Below, piece after piece: positions 16,395-26,004 of a stretch of DNA of 64,000 bases. The first letter of the stretch is position 1. Every line of letters starts with the position of its first letter. The notes under the pieces were generated by a model. The model did no database searches and was not told where the DNA came from. It worked only from the letters and a program-made list of their open reading frames with translations. The DNA is from Bacillota bacterium. GTDB taxonomy: Bacteria; Bacillota; Clostridia; Lachnospirales; Cellulosilyticaceae. The DNA lies in NCBI GenBank assembly GCA_023436395.1, contig JAEZJJ010000094.1, forward strand, positions 1 to 64,000, read 5' to 3'. The translations under genes and the position numbers were made by a program.

Positions 16395-18671
16395 ATGAAA
16401 TTACGTCAAAAATTAGCAGTAGCTCTTGCATCAGCAATGGTGGTAACAGCAATTCCAGTTGTAACAGTAGCATCTTCAACAAATGCAGTGACTAAAGAAG
16501 TGATTGTATCAAAAAATGATACATTCAATACTACAACAGCACCACAATTAAGCATGAAATTAGATGATACATTAGTAGAAGAAACTACTTTCTACTTAAA
16601 CTTAACAGGTTCAGAATGGTCAGCAGATACTTTTAAAGATGCAAGCGGTGCATGGATTGCTCAAACAATTAATGTGGCTGGAGATATTGTAACAGACGGT
16701 ACTGAAGTATTAGAAATCAAACCAACATCTAAAACAGAATTACAAGTTAAAGTATTAACCGGAAAAACAGTAGCTGCAGGAACTACTATTAAAGTGCCAC
16801 TACTTGTAAAAGTAACAGGAGAAGAAGCAGCAGTATCTATCGATCCTAATAACCAATTAGTAACAAAAGGAACTTTTACATTTGCAACTACAGCAGATGC
16901 AAAAGGTAAAGTATCAATTGGTACACTTACAAACGTATATGAAGAAGGCGAAATCTCTTCAATTACTATTGAAGAACCATTTTCAGGTGTATTCCAAGCT
17001 AAAGCCCAAGAATTACAAGATGCAGGAAAAACTCACCTTACACTTGAATTAGAAATTGAAAATAAAGAGTATGAAATCTTATCAACAAAAGATGTAAAAA
17101 TTAGCTTTGGTAAAGGATTTACTCGTTCAGAATTAAAAGCTTCAGATTTAATAATTGAAGAAAATGCGTATGGTGATATTGTAGCAATCAAAGTTCCTGC
17201 AACTGTATTTACTACTGATTTAGCTGGAGCAAATAAAGGAAATATTACACTTAGTGGTATTAGCGTTAAATCAACAGTGAAAGAACCAACTACAGGTGAA
17301 TTCAAAGTAACATTAGGTGGAGACCTTGTAAAAGAAGCAGAATATGTAGTAGCAAACGTTGTTAAACATGGTGCAAAAATCACATTAAAAGATGATAAAA
17401 AGGTAGAGTTCTTAGCAGGTCGTGATTCTAAAGTTAACTTCACAATCGAAGAAAATGTAAAAGATTCTATCATTGGTAACCGTACAATGAATATTGCATT
17501 AGACAATGGTTACTTTGGTGTATATGATGCTAAAAGTACTACAAAAGCAGTAGATCAATTTGAAGCTATGATCACTCTTCCAGATAATGCTCAATTAGTA
17601 GATGTAGAAGTAAATAAAGACAATCAATTTGTTGGTTTCTCAGTAAAAGTATTAGCTAGTGAAGTAAGCAGTGAAGCAATTGATAAATTTGAATTTGAAG
17701 CACCACTTTGCGCAAATTTAGCACAAGCAGATGCAGAAATTAAACTTACTGTAGATGGTCGTGCAATTGAAGGTGAAGAACCATCAGCTGTAATTGCACA
17801 AGTAAAAGCACCAATTAAAGTAGAAGCAGAAAAAATGTCTCTTAAAGTTGGTCTTCAAAATCAAGTTGGTGGTAAAGTAGTATTTACAGAAACAGATAAA
17901 GCGATGTTCAAACGTGGAGATATCGTATTATCTATCCCAGCTGAAGAAGGTGTTAAATTTACAAAAGCACCAGAAGTAGCAGTTACATCAGGTGATTTAA
18001 GAATCGATACAAAAAATGTATCAATTAAATACAACGCAGATAATAAAGCTTATGAAGTAAAAGTACCAGTATCTCGTGAATCAAAAGAAGCATCTACAAT
18101 CGAAGTGAAAAACTTTGAAGTAACTGTAGATCGTACAGTTCCAGAAGGTGGATACGCCCTTACAGTTGCTGGAGATGCTTTAGTATCTAGCCACGTAAAA
18201 GGTGCAAACCATAGTCATGGTACAATCGAAGTAGAAGGTTTCTTTGCAGTAGGAACACCAAATACAGAAGATATCGCATCTAATGGTTTAAGAAAAGGAA
18301 CAGCAAGCTTCACTATCAATAACTCAAAATACACAGTAAATGGTGAAGAAAAAGAAATGGATGCAGCTCCATATCTTGCAAATGACAGAACTATGATTCC
18401 AGTTCGTTACGTATCAGAAGCTTTCGGTATTGCAGGAAAAGATGTATTATTCAGCAATGGAACGGTAACTATGTTCGCTGGTAGCAGAACAGTTCAATTA
18501 AAAAATGGTAGCAATATTGCAGTAGTAAATGGTGTAAATATTCAAATGGACCAAAAAGTTGTTATCAAAGACGGTAGAACATATATCCCAATGGGAGAAA
18601 TCGGAAGAATTCTTGGGGTATCTGTAACTTGGGATGGTACAACAAAAACTGTAACATTTACAAATAAATAA
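16395..18671 (+). CDS. S-layer-like surface protein 1 with C-terminal Cu-amine-oxidase-N-like domain
   Basis: A 758-residue secreted protein and the first of three tandem paralogs. The signal peptide MKLRQKLAVALASAMVVTA is nearly identical in all three. The middle consists of beta-rich repeated units (for example LDDTLVEETTFYLNLTGSEW, ITIEEPFSGVFQ, VTVDRTVPEGGYALTV). The last 110 residues form a copper-amine-oxidase N-terminal-like (stalk) domain: EMDAAPYLANDRTMIPVRYV and IKDGRTYIPMGEIGRILGV. There are no SLH repeats, so attachment may use the C-terminal domain or self-assembly. ATG 16395 has AGGAGG 9 bases upstream; an upstream in-frame extension to 16296 is rejected. Codon use (many GTA/GCA/ACA/CTT) suggests high expression. 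Confidence 0.8.
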   Translation: MKLRQKLAVALASAMVVTAIPVVTVASSTNAVTKEVIVSKNDTFNTTTAPQLSMKLDDTLVEETTFYLNLTGSEWSADTFKDASGAWIAQTINVAGDIVTDGTEVLEIKPTSKTELQVKVLTGKTVAAGTTIKVPLLVKVTGEEAAVSIDPNNQLVTKGTFTFATTADAKGKVSIGTLTNVYEEGEISSITIEEPFSGVFQAKAQELQDAGKTHLTLELEIENKEYEILSTKDVKISFGKGFTRSELKASDLIIEENAYGDIVAIKVPATVFTTDLAGANKGNITLSGISVKSTVKEPTTGEFKVTLGGDLVKEAEYVVANVVKHGAKITLKDDKKVEFLAGRDSKVNFTIEENVKDSIIGNRTMNIALDNGYFGVYDAKSTTKAVDQFEAMITLPDNAQLVDVEVNKDNQFVGFSVKVLASEVSSEAIDKFEFEAPLCANLAQADAEIKLTVDGRAIEGEEPSAVIAQVKAPIKVEAEKMSLKVGLQNQVGGKVVFTETDKAMFKRGDIVLSIPAEEGVKFTKAPEVAVTSGDLRIDTKNVSIKYNADNKAYEVKVPVSRESKEASTIEVKNFEVTVDRTVPEGGYALTVAGDALVSSHVKGANHSHGTIEVEGFFAVGTPNTEDIASNGLRKGTASFTINNSKYTVNGEEKEMDAAPYLANDRTMIPVRYVSEAFGIAGKDVLFSNGTVTMFAGSRTVQLKNGSNIAVVNGVNIQMDQKVVIKDGRTYIPMGEIGRILGVSVTWDGTTKTVTFTNK

Positions 18672-18710
18672 TATTTTACAGATAAATAACATAAATATAT
18701 AAACATAAAT

Positions 18711-18768
18711 ATATAAACATAAAAGGGTGTCACATAAAGGTGATACCCTTTTATGTTTATATATTTTT
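18711..18768 (+). terminator. Strong terminator after S-layer gene 1
   Basis: Arms 18711-18733 and 18740-18762 form a 23-bp stem with one G-U pair and a 6-base loop, followed by a T-run (18763-18767). Confidence 0.9.
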
Positions 18769-18859
18769 AGAATATTAAAAAGTCACGATTATCAATAAAA
18801 TATGTAGTTTAAAGTAAAAGTTGAGGCAAATTAGTAAATCTGAAAGATGTCGAAAAATG

Positions 18860-18919
18860 TTACAATAATATTACATATCCCTATATTTGGTTGACTTAAA
18901 AAATATACATAAGTATAAT
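18860..18919 (+). promoter_or_regulatory. Promoter of S-layer gene 2 with paired TTACA motifs
   Basis: TTGACT (18891-18896), 17-base spacer, perfect TATAAT (18914-18919). TTACA motifs start at 18860 and 18871 (11 bases apart), the second 20 bases upstream of the -35 start. The expected transcript start near 18926 leaves a leader of about 55 bases to the GTG at 18981. Confidence 0.85.
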
Positions 18920-18980
18920 TAATTTGAATACAGCAAGTGTATTAGAATTGATAAGATTTAAATAAGTGGGAGGAATGATC

Positions 18981-21308
18981 GTGAAATTACGTCAAAAATT
19001 AGCAGTAGTATTAGCATCAGCTATGGTAGTAACAGCAGTGCCAGTAGTAACAATGGCTGCAGTACCAACAGTAAGTAGAGAAGTTATTGGAGCAAAAGAT
19101 GAAAAACTTAGTAGCAAATCCTTTATAAGATTTAAAACTGGTGGAGATTTATATGGAGGAGAACAATTCTGGGCAACATTAGAGAATTGTGAACTTGATG
19201 GTTACAAAGCTGATGGATCAGGAACAACTACTACAGGAACTATTAGTGTAGGATCAACAACTATAACTTATCATTGGACTAAAAAGAATGAAATTGGATT
19301 TACAGTTAATGGAACTACTGGTGCTAGTGTGATAAGCGAAGATGAGACATTCGAATTCGACTTAACAGATGTCGTGTTAAAAGGTGATGATGCTTACTTT
19401 GTAGTTGATCCTAACAACACAGGTATCATTGGTACTTCAGGAACAGAAAAGAAAAAAGAAGTAAAAATCTTCATCGGTACTACTAAAGACCAAAAAGGTG
19501 TAGTAACTGTTGGGGATGCTCCAAACATTTTCCTTGAAGGTGCAATAGGAGATATTATTATCACAGAGCCATATGCAGGTGCAATTTATAAAGGGGCAAT
19601 GGATAATGACACTGATACTACAAATACGAAATTAAAAGTAGAACTTACTCTTGATAATCCTGACTATGAGTTCTATCAAACAGGAGCTAGTGATATTAAA
19701 GTATCTTATGAAAAAGGTTTCTATGAAGAAGGTAGCATTACATTAAGTTCTGCTGACATGGAAGTTGAAAAATATGGAGACAAGGCTACATTATATATTC
19801 CTGTATCAGCACTTTCAACATATACAACAAACGCTGGTAAAATTGTTATTTCTGGTATCCAAGTAATGGCAAATACTAAAAATCCAACAGAAGGTGACTT
19901 AAAAGTTACTATTGGTGGAGAAGTAAATGGAGTAACAGATGCAGTAGTAGCAAAAGTGCTAGCAGCAGATACAAAACTTTCTATGAAAGATGATAAAGTA
20001 GTAGAAATCATTGCTGGTCGTGATAAAACTATTGAATTCAAGCATGCAGAAAATGTTGCAGATGGTATCAATCCAAACCACACTATCGAATACACAATCG
20101 ATAATGGTTACTTTGGTACATACACAAGAGATATCGATGGTGATGGTATCGCTGAACTTCGAGAACTTAAAAATGCTACAAGAGCAGAAAAAATTGCAGC
20201 TTTCGAATATGTTGTAACAGAAGCTAACTCAGATGCACTTCCAGCAGGTGTAACAGTAGTAGATGTTGAAATGGATGGAAGCAAATTTGTAGGATTCTCT
20301 GTAAAAGTTCTTGCAGCAAGCGTAACTTCAACAGATAAAGAAGACTTTACATACAAAATGCCTTTATTAATTGACTTAGACACAACAGATGCTACAGAAG
20401 TTAAAGTAACAGCTTCTGGTGAAAGAGCAATTGACGAAGAAGTATCTACAGTAGCAGCTAAAGTTAAAGCTCCTGTAACAGTTACATATGATGTAATGCC
20501 AGTTAAAGTAGGTCTTCAAAAACAAGAATACACAGGAAAAATCACTATCACTGAAACAGATAAAGGTATGCTTCAACGTGGTGACTTAGTTCTTAGAACT
20601 GAAGCTGATGGATACAAATTCACTGCTAAAGGTGATGTTAAAGTAACAGCTGGTAGTGTAGTAATTGACGAAGTTAAAGTTGACAAAACAGAAGGAACAA
20701 TTACTATTCCAGTTAAATACATTTCTAAAGAAGCTTCTACTATCGAAATCACAGGATTTGTAGTAGATGTTGACCGTACAGTTCCAGAAGGTACATTTGC
20801 TTTACACGTTGATGGTGATACACTTGGAACAGATGGTAAAAAAGATGCTCATGGTTCAATTGAATTAAAAGACTTCTTTAAAGTAACAACTCCAAACACA
20901 GAAGATATCAAAAATGGCGCGCTTAAAGCTGTTACAGCATCTTTCACAGTAGGTTCAAAAGAATATACTGTTGATGGTACAACAAAAACTATGGATGCTG
21001 AAGCTTATGTACAAAACAATCGTACAATGGTACCAGTAAGATACTTATCTGAAGCATTCGGAATTGCTCCAGAAAATGTATTATTCTCTAATGGTGTAGT
21101 TACAATCATTGCTGGTGAAAAAGTTGTTCAAGTTAAAGTGGGTAGCGCTGATTTAGTAATGAATGGTGCAATCATCACTATGGATGCAAAAGCAGAAATT
21201 AAAGATGGTAGAGCTTATGTTCCAATGAAATTCATTGCAGCTGCATTAGGCGTATCTTCAAATTGGGATAGTGTAACTAAAACAGCTACATTCTCAAACA
21301 AAAACTAA
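18981..21308 (+). CDS. S-layer-like surface protein 2 (paralog) with C-terminal Cu-amine-oxidase-N-like domain
   Basis: A 775-residue secreted paralog of the flanking genes. The start is set at GTG 18981, giving VKLRQKLAVVLASAMVVTA, which aligns exactly with the other two signal peptides; GGGAGG lies 7 bases upstream. After the signal peptide come beta-rich modules (SFIRFKTGGDLYGGEQFW, DPNNTGIIGTSGTEKKKEVK, VDVDRTVPEGTFALHVDGD) and the C-terminal stalk domain (MDAEAYVQNNRTMVPVRYL, IKDGRAYVPMKFIAAALGV). It is closer to paralog 3 than to paralog 1. It has its own promoter and terminator, so the three are separate transcription units rather than one operon. Confidence 0.8.
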   Translation: MKLRQKLAVVLASAMVVTAVPVVTMAAVPTVSREVIGAKDEKLSSKSFIRFKTGGDLYGGEQFWATLENCELDGYKADGSGTTTTGTISVGSTTITYHWTKKNEIGFTVNGTTGASVISEDETFEFDLTDVVLKGDDAYFVVDPNNTGIIGTSGTEKKKEVKIFIGTTKDQKGVVTVGDAPNIFLEGAIGDIIITEPYAGAIYKGAMDNDTDTTNTKLKVELTLDNPDYEFYQTGASDIKVSYEKGFYEEGSITLSSADMEVEKYGDKATLYIPVSALSTYTTNAGKIVISGIQVMANTKNPTEGDLKVTIGGEVNGVTDAVVAKVLAADTKLSMKDDKVVEIIAGRDKTIEFKHAENVADGINPNHTIEYTIDNGYFGTYTRDIDGDGIAELRELKNATRAEKIAAFEYVVTEANSDALPAGVTVVDVEMDGSKFVGFSVKVLAASVTSTDKEDFTYKMPLLIDLDTTDATEVKVTASGERAIDEEVSTVAAKVKAPVTVTYDVMPVKVGLQKQEYTGKITITETDKGMLQRGDLVLRTEADGYKFTAKGDVKVTAGSVVIDEVKVDKTEGTITIPVKYISKEASTIEITGFVVDVDRTVPEGTFALHVDGDTLGTDGKKDAHGSIELKDFFKVTTPNTEDIKNGALKAVTASFTVGSKEYTVDGTTKTMDAEAYVQNNRTMVPVRYLSEAFGIAPENVLFSNGVVTIIAGEKVVQVKVGSADLVMNGAIITMDAKAEIKDGRAYVPMKFIAAALGVSSNWDSVTKTATFSNKN

Positions 21309-21321
21309 TAGAGTGCAATTT

Positions 21322-21367
21322 GAATAAGTTATAATATTGAATAAGTTATAATATTGAATAAGTTATA
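21322..21367 (+). repeat. 17-bp tandem repeat after S-layer gene 2
   Basis: The unit GAATAAGTTATAATATT occurs at 21322-21338 and 21339-21355, with a partial third copy (21356-21367), just downstream of the stop and before the terminator. It probably arose by replication slippage. Confidence 0.85.
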
Positions 21368-21372
21368 TATAG

Positions 21373-21420
21373 AAGAAAAGAAGGTGTAATCGAATCTGAT
21401 TACACCTTCTTTTCTTTTAT
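21373..21420 (+). terminator. Strong terminator after S-layer gene 2
   Basis: Perfect 19-bp arms 21373-21391 and 21398-21416 with loop GAATCT, followed by T-rich sequence. Confidence 0.9.
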
Positions 21421-21545
21421 TACAATCATAATACAAAATTGAAAAAGCTGTTGACGAATTTATCAAATTAAAATAACATAAAAATATAATATTTCAGATA
21501 AATTTATTAAGATAAAATTTTTAAATAAGAGCCAATAATAAATTA

Positions 21546-21605
21546 TTACAATAAAGTTACAATTATTAATATATTATTGACTTATAAAATTTTAAAAAGT
21601 ATAAT
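21546..21605 (+). promoter_or_regulatory. Promoter of S-layer gene 3 with paired TTACA motifs
   Basis: TTGACT (21577-21582), 17-base spacer, perfect TATAAT (21600-21605). TTACA motifs start at 21546 and 21557, 11 bases apart, the second 20 bases before the -35 start, exactly as at S-layer gene 2. The leader is about 60 bases. Confidence 0.85.
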
Positions 21606-21672
21606 TTGTTTGAAATATAAATATGATGTATTTATATATTTATTAAAATAAACTATAAGGGGGACGTTGGTT

Positions 21673-23976
21673 ATGAAATTACGTCAAAAGTTAGCTGTTG
21701 TATTAGCTTCAGCTATGGTAGTAACTGCAGTGCCAGTAATCACAATGGCAGATGTGCCAACAGTAAGTAGAGAAGTTATTGGAGCAAAAGATGAGACAAA
21801 ACTTGACAGCAAATCTTTTATTAGATTTAAAACAGGTGGAGATTTGTATGGTGGAGAACAATTCTGGGCAACATTAGAGAATTGTGAACTTGATAATTAC
21901 AAAGCTGATGGAACAGGAGCAACTACTACAGGAACTATTACTGTAGGAGGAACAACTATAACTTATCTTTGGACTAAAAAGAATGAAGTTGGATTCACAG
22001 TTAATGGAGCTGCTGGCTCTAGTGTGATAGATGAAGATGAGACATTCGAATTCGACTTAACAGGTATCAAATTAAAAGGCGATGATGCTTACTTTGTAGT
22101 TGATCCTAACAACACAGGTATCATTGGTACTTCAGGAACAGAAAAGAAAAAAGAAGTAAAAATCTTCATCGGTACTACTAAAGATCAAAAAGGTATAGTA
22201 ACAACTGGAGATGCTCCAAATATCTTCCTCGAAGGTGAAATAGCAGACATTATTATTACCGAGCCATATGCAGGTGCAATTGCAAAAGGTGCAGAGAACG
22301 ATGAATTAAAAATAGAACTTACTATTGATAATCCTGATTATGAATTCTATGAAAGAAAATTTGGAGATATCACAGTATCTTATGAAAAAGGTTTCTATCA
22401 AAAAGGTAGTTTCACATTAGATACTAATAAGTATACTGTAGAAAAATATGGAGATAAAGCTACATTATTAATTCCTATTGATAAAGTTCAAGGTTTAGCA
22501 AATACTGGTAAGATTGTAATCTCTGGTATTGAAGTAATGGCTAATACTAAGACTCCAACAGAAGGAGACTTAAAAGTTACTATTGGTGGTGAAGTAAGTG
22601 AATTAAAAGATGCAGTAGTAGCTAAGATTGTAGCTAATGATACAAAACTTACTATGAAAGATGACAAAGTAGTAGAAATTATTGCTGGTCGTCATAAAGA
22701 AGTTGAAGTTAAACATTCTGAGAATGTAAAAGATGGTATTCTTCCAGATCATACTATTGATTATACATTAGACAATGGTTACTTAGGAGAATACGATTGG
22801 ACCAAGACTGCTGGCGTTCCTGAAAAAGTAAAAGATGCTACTAGAGCAGAAAAAATTAAAGCATTCTTAGCTATTCAACCAGCTATGCCAAAAGGTGTTG
22901 AAGTAGTAGATGTTAAAATGGATGGAAGCAAATACATCGGTTTCACTGCTAAAGCATATGACAAAGCAGATAAAGTAAATGTTGGTATATTAACAGCAAC
23001 AGATAAAGAAGATTTCACATATAAATTAAATGTTTATACAAGCTTAGATGCAAAAGATGCTACTGAAGTTAAAATTACAGCTTCTGGTGAAAGAGCAATT
23101 GATGAAGATGTATCTGTAGTAGCTGTTAAAGTTAAAGCTCCTGTAACATTTACATTTGATGCAATGCCTATTAAAGTAGGTCTTCAAAATCAAGAATATG
23201 CTGGAAAAGTAACTATTACAGAAACAGATAAAGGTATGATGCAACGTGGTGATATCATCCTTAAGACTGATGCAGAAGGATACAAATTCTCTGATAAAGG
23301 TGCTGTAAAAGTAACATCTGGTGATTTAGTACTTGATGAACCAAGATATGACAAGGAAAATAATCAACTTATTATTCCAGTTAAATACGCATCAAAAACT
23401 GCTTCTACTATTGAAGTAACAGGTTTCAAAATAACAACTAACCGTACAGTTCCAGAAGGAACATATGACTTAAAGATCGATGGTACTTCACTTGGTACAG
23501 ATGGTAAAGTTGAAGCTTATGGCGATATCGCAATGGGCAAATTCTTCCAAGTAACAACTCCAAATACAGAAGATATCAAAAACAGTGCACTTAAAGCTGT
23601 TGATGCTAGCTTCGTAGTTGGTTCTACACAATATACTGTAGATGGTGTAACAAAGACTATGGATGCAGCTGCTTATATCCAAAATGGTCGCACAATGGTT
23701 CCATTAGCATATGTTGCAGAAGCATTTGGTGTACCAAGAACAAACGTATTATTTAATAAAGGTGTTGTAACAATCATTGCTGGTGAAAAAGTTCTTCAAT
23801 TTACAGTTGGAAGCGATGTAATGACTGTTAATGGTTCACCTATCGCTATGGATGCTAAAGCAGAAATTAAAGACGGTAGAACATATATTCCAATGAAATT
23901 TGTTGGTGCTGCTCTTGGCGTATCAGCTACATGGGATGGTGCATCTCAAACAGCTTCTTTCTCAAACAAAAAATAA
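21673..23976 (+). CDS. S-layer-like surface protein 3 (paralog) with C-terminal Cu-amine-oxidase-N-like domain
   Basis: A 767-residue secreted paralog. ATG 21673 (AAGGGGG about 9 bases upstream) gives MKLRQKLAVVLASAMVVTA; the TTG at 21667 is not needed. The first 200 residues are nearly identical to paralog 2, including a 114-base stretch (22081-22194) identical to 19386-19499. The middle has diverged, with lysine-rich insertions. The C-terminal stalk domain is present (MDAAAYIQNGRTMVPLAYV, IKDGRTYIPMKFVGAALGV). Three tandem copies with shared signal peptide and ends but variable middles suggest antigenic or functional diversification of the cell surface; the role is inferred. Confidence 0.8.
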   Translation: MKLRQKLAVVLASAMVVTAVPVITMADVPTVSREVIGAKDETKLDSKSFIRFKTGGDLYGGEQFWATLENCELDNYKADGTGATTTGTITVGGTTITYLWTKKNEVGFTVNGAAGSSVIDEDETFEFDLTGIKLKGDDAYFVVDPNNTGIIGTSGTEKKKEVKIFIGTTKDQKGIVTTGDAPNIFLEGEIADIIITEPYAGAIAKGAENDELKIELTIDNPDYEFYERKFGDITVSYEKGFYQKGSFTLDTNKYTVEKYGDKATLLIPIDKVQGLANTGKIVISGIEVMANTKTPTEGDLKVTIGGEVSELKDAVVAKIVANDTKLTMKDDKVVEIIAGRHKEVEVKHSENVKDGILPDHTIDYTLDNGYLGEYDWTKTAGVPEKVKDATRAEKIKAFLAIQPAMPKGVEVVDVKMDGSKYIGFTAKAYDKADKVNVGILTATDKEDFTYKLNVYTSLDAKDATEVKITASGERAIDEDVSVVAVKVKAPVTFTFDAMPIKVGLQNQEYAGKVTITETDKGMMQRGDIILKTDAEGYKFSDKGAVKVTSGDLVLDEPRYDKENNQLIIPVKYASKTASTIEVTGFKITTNRTVPEGTYDLKIDGTSLGTDGKVEAYGDIAMGKFFQVTTPNTEDIKNSALKAVDASFVVGSTQYTVDGVTKTMDAAAYIQNGRTMVPLAYVAEAFGVPRTNVLFNKGVVTIIAGEKVLQFTVGSDVMTVNGSPIAMDAKAEIKDGRTYIPMKFVGAALGVSATWDGASQTASFSNKK

Positions 23977-23995
23977 TTTGTAATACAAATTATAG

Positions 23996-24028
23996 AAAAA
24001 GGCAATCTTTTAGAGGATTGCCTTTTTT
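23996..24028 (+). terminator. Terminator after S-layer gene 3
   Basis: AAAAAGGCAATC (23996-24007) pairs with GATTGCCTTTTT (24016-24027), followed by a T-run. Confidence 0.85.
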
Positions 24029-24115
24029 AATTGAGATAAACATAGCCTATTAGTATTAAAGGTGATATAATACTTAATAAATATAATAGTGAGGAAAAAT
24101 ATAAGGAGAGTTTTT

Positions 24116-25990
24116 ATGTCACAAAATGATAAAGAAAAGAAAAAGCAGCAACAAAAAGAAAAAATGACATTAGTGATGTTTGTGCCTATTATACTGCTAG
24201 TAGCTGTCATTCCACTTATTGTGAGAGCCACATATGTAGAACCTGCAGATTATGTATTTGCAACTCTTAAAAAAAGCCAGTTTTTTGACTTTTTTTCTCA
24301 GACTAAATCTACAGGAATTATAATTATCACCTTTGTCATGATGATATTATTATTTTTATTATTTCAGAAGCAAGATATTAAGAAGGATAAGTACATAATA
24401 ATCTACTTAAGTGCTATAGGTATATTTTGGATACTTACACTAATATCTGCATTTACATCCTCATATAGAGAAGTAGCTATAGGTGGAATGCCAGACCGTG
24501 CAGAAGGATTAATTACAATATCTTGTTATATTTTGATTTTTGCTTATACCCTTTATGCAGTAAAGGAATATAAAGATTATCGTTACATATTATGGTCTAT
24601 AGGTATTCTGATTTGTGTTACTACTATATTAGGTGTTCTTCAATATTTTGGAAAAGACTTCTTTAATACTGAGTTAGGTAAAAATATTATTATACCTAAG
24701 CAATATAACGAAATAAAAGATCTTATAGATATTGAATATGATAAAGGAAAAGTCTATGGGACAATGTTCCACTATAATTATATGGGGAGCTTTGGGGCGA
24801 TGATTACTCCTTTATTTGCAGTACTTACATTATATAGTAAAGGGAAAAAATCTAAGATATGCTTAGGAATTTTAACATTAATGTCTTTCTTTTTACTATT
24901 TGGAAGTACATCAAGAGCTGGTATCATAGGGGGGGCAATTGCACTTTTAGTAGCACTTGTTATTTTTGCTAAAGAGATTGTGAGAAGATGGAAACTAACA
25001 GTACCTATAGTGGGTGGTTTTACTATTCTCATTATAGGATTAAGCCTAGTGACTGGTGGGACTATATTTGAGAGAATACCTACACTCATAAATGATGCAT
25101 TAGGGATGTTCAAAGGTGTAGATAATGACTTTGATTATAAGGATTATATTCCTCTTAGAGAAGTTAGTGTAAAAGAAGGTAAGGTATATCTTACAACCCA
25201 AACAGATACGCTTATTATTAGTGTAGAGAAAGATGGACTTGGTTTTACTGATCAAAATGGACAGGCAGTTACATATGATTTGGACGAACAACAATATTCT
25301 ACTCAAGATAACAGATATTCCAATATTCAATTTAAGTTTTATGCTTTAGGTACTCAAGAGGAAGATGGCATGGGGGTTGGTCTTTTAGTTAATAATATGC
25401 AAACCTTTTTATTTGGGATTGATAGCAGTAATCAATTAGTGCTTATAGATGACTTCACATATCAGCCAATAGAAATAAAGGATGCTGAAGCATGGGGCTT
25501 CAAAGGTAAAGAAAAGATAGGTTCTGCCAGAGGATATATTTGGTCACGTAGCCTTCCATTATTAAAAGATGCTTTCTTATTAGGATATGGACCTGATACT
25601 TTTGCCTTAGAGTTTCCACAAAGAGATTATATGGCGAAATGGTGGGCATATAATACCCCTAATATGATTGTTGATAAACCACATAATCTATATTTACAAA
25701 TTGCTCTTGGACAAGGTGTTATTGCACTTATAGCCTTTATGATATTAGTAGGAACCTACTTGATTGATAGCATTAGGTTGTATGCTTTTAAGAGATATTA
25801 CACTAATGAGCAAGCACTAGGTATAGCTACGATGTTAGCCATTGTAGGGTACTTAGGTGCAGGGATATTTAATGACTCTATTATATCTGTTGCCCCTATC
25901 TTCTGGGTATTGTTGGCAGCTGGGATAGCAATCAATTATTTAAATCATCAACACATTTTAAAAAATAGAAAGGTAATCAATATTCATTAG
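24116..25990 (+). CDS. O-antigen ligase / Wzy-type polymerase-like membrane protein
   Basis: A 624-residue membrane protein with about ten helices. The Wzy_C/O-antigen-ligase signature region is visible as LLFGSTSRAGIIGGAIALLV, followed by a hydrophilic extracytoplasmic insert of about 200 residues (about 320-480), then RGYIWSRSLPLLKDAFLLGYGPDTF and KPHNLYLQIALGQGVIALIAF, where the conserved histidine of such enzymes sits. It likely joins or polymerises lipid-linked glycans on the outer face of the membrane. ATG 24116 has AAGGAG 8 bases upstream and replaces a GTG at 24089. A decayed copy of this gene is at 30337-30647. Confidence 0.8.
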   Translation: MSQNDKEKKKQQQKEKMTLVMFVPIILLVAVIPLIVRATYVEPADYVFATLKKSQFFDFFSQTKSTGIIIITFVMMILLFLLFQKQDIKKDKYIIIYLSAIGIFWILTLISAFTSSYREVAIGGMPDRAEGLITISCYILIFAYTLYAVKEYKDYRYILWSIGILICVTTILGVLQYFGKDFFNTELGKNIIIPKQYNEIKDLIDIEYDKGKVYGTMFHYNYMGSFGAMITPLFAVLTLYSKGKKSKICLGILTLMSFFLLFGSTSRAGIIGGAIALLVALVIFAKEIVRRWKLTVPIVGGFTILIIGLSLVTGGTIFERIPTLINDALGMFKGVDNDFDYKDYIPLREVSVKEGKVYLTTQTDTLIISVEKDGLGFTDQNGQAVTYDLDEQQYSTQDNRYSNIQFKFYALGTQEEDGMGVGLLVNNMQTFLFGIDSSNQLVLIDDFTYQPIEIKDAEAWGFKGKEKIGSARGYIWSRSLPLLKDAFLLGYGPDTFALEFPQRDYMAKWWAYNTPNMIVDKPHNLYLQIALGQGVIALIAFMILVGTYLIDSIRLYAFKRYYTNEQALGIATMLAIVGYLGAGIFNDSIISVAPIFWVLLAAGIAINYLNHQHILKNRKVINIH

Positions 25991-26004
25991 AAAGGATAAA
26001 AATT

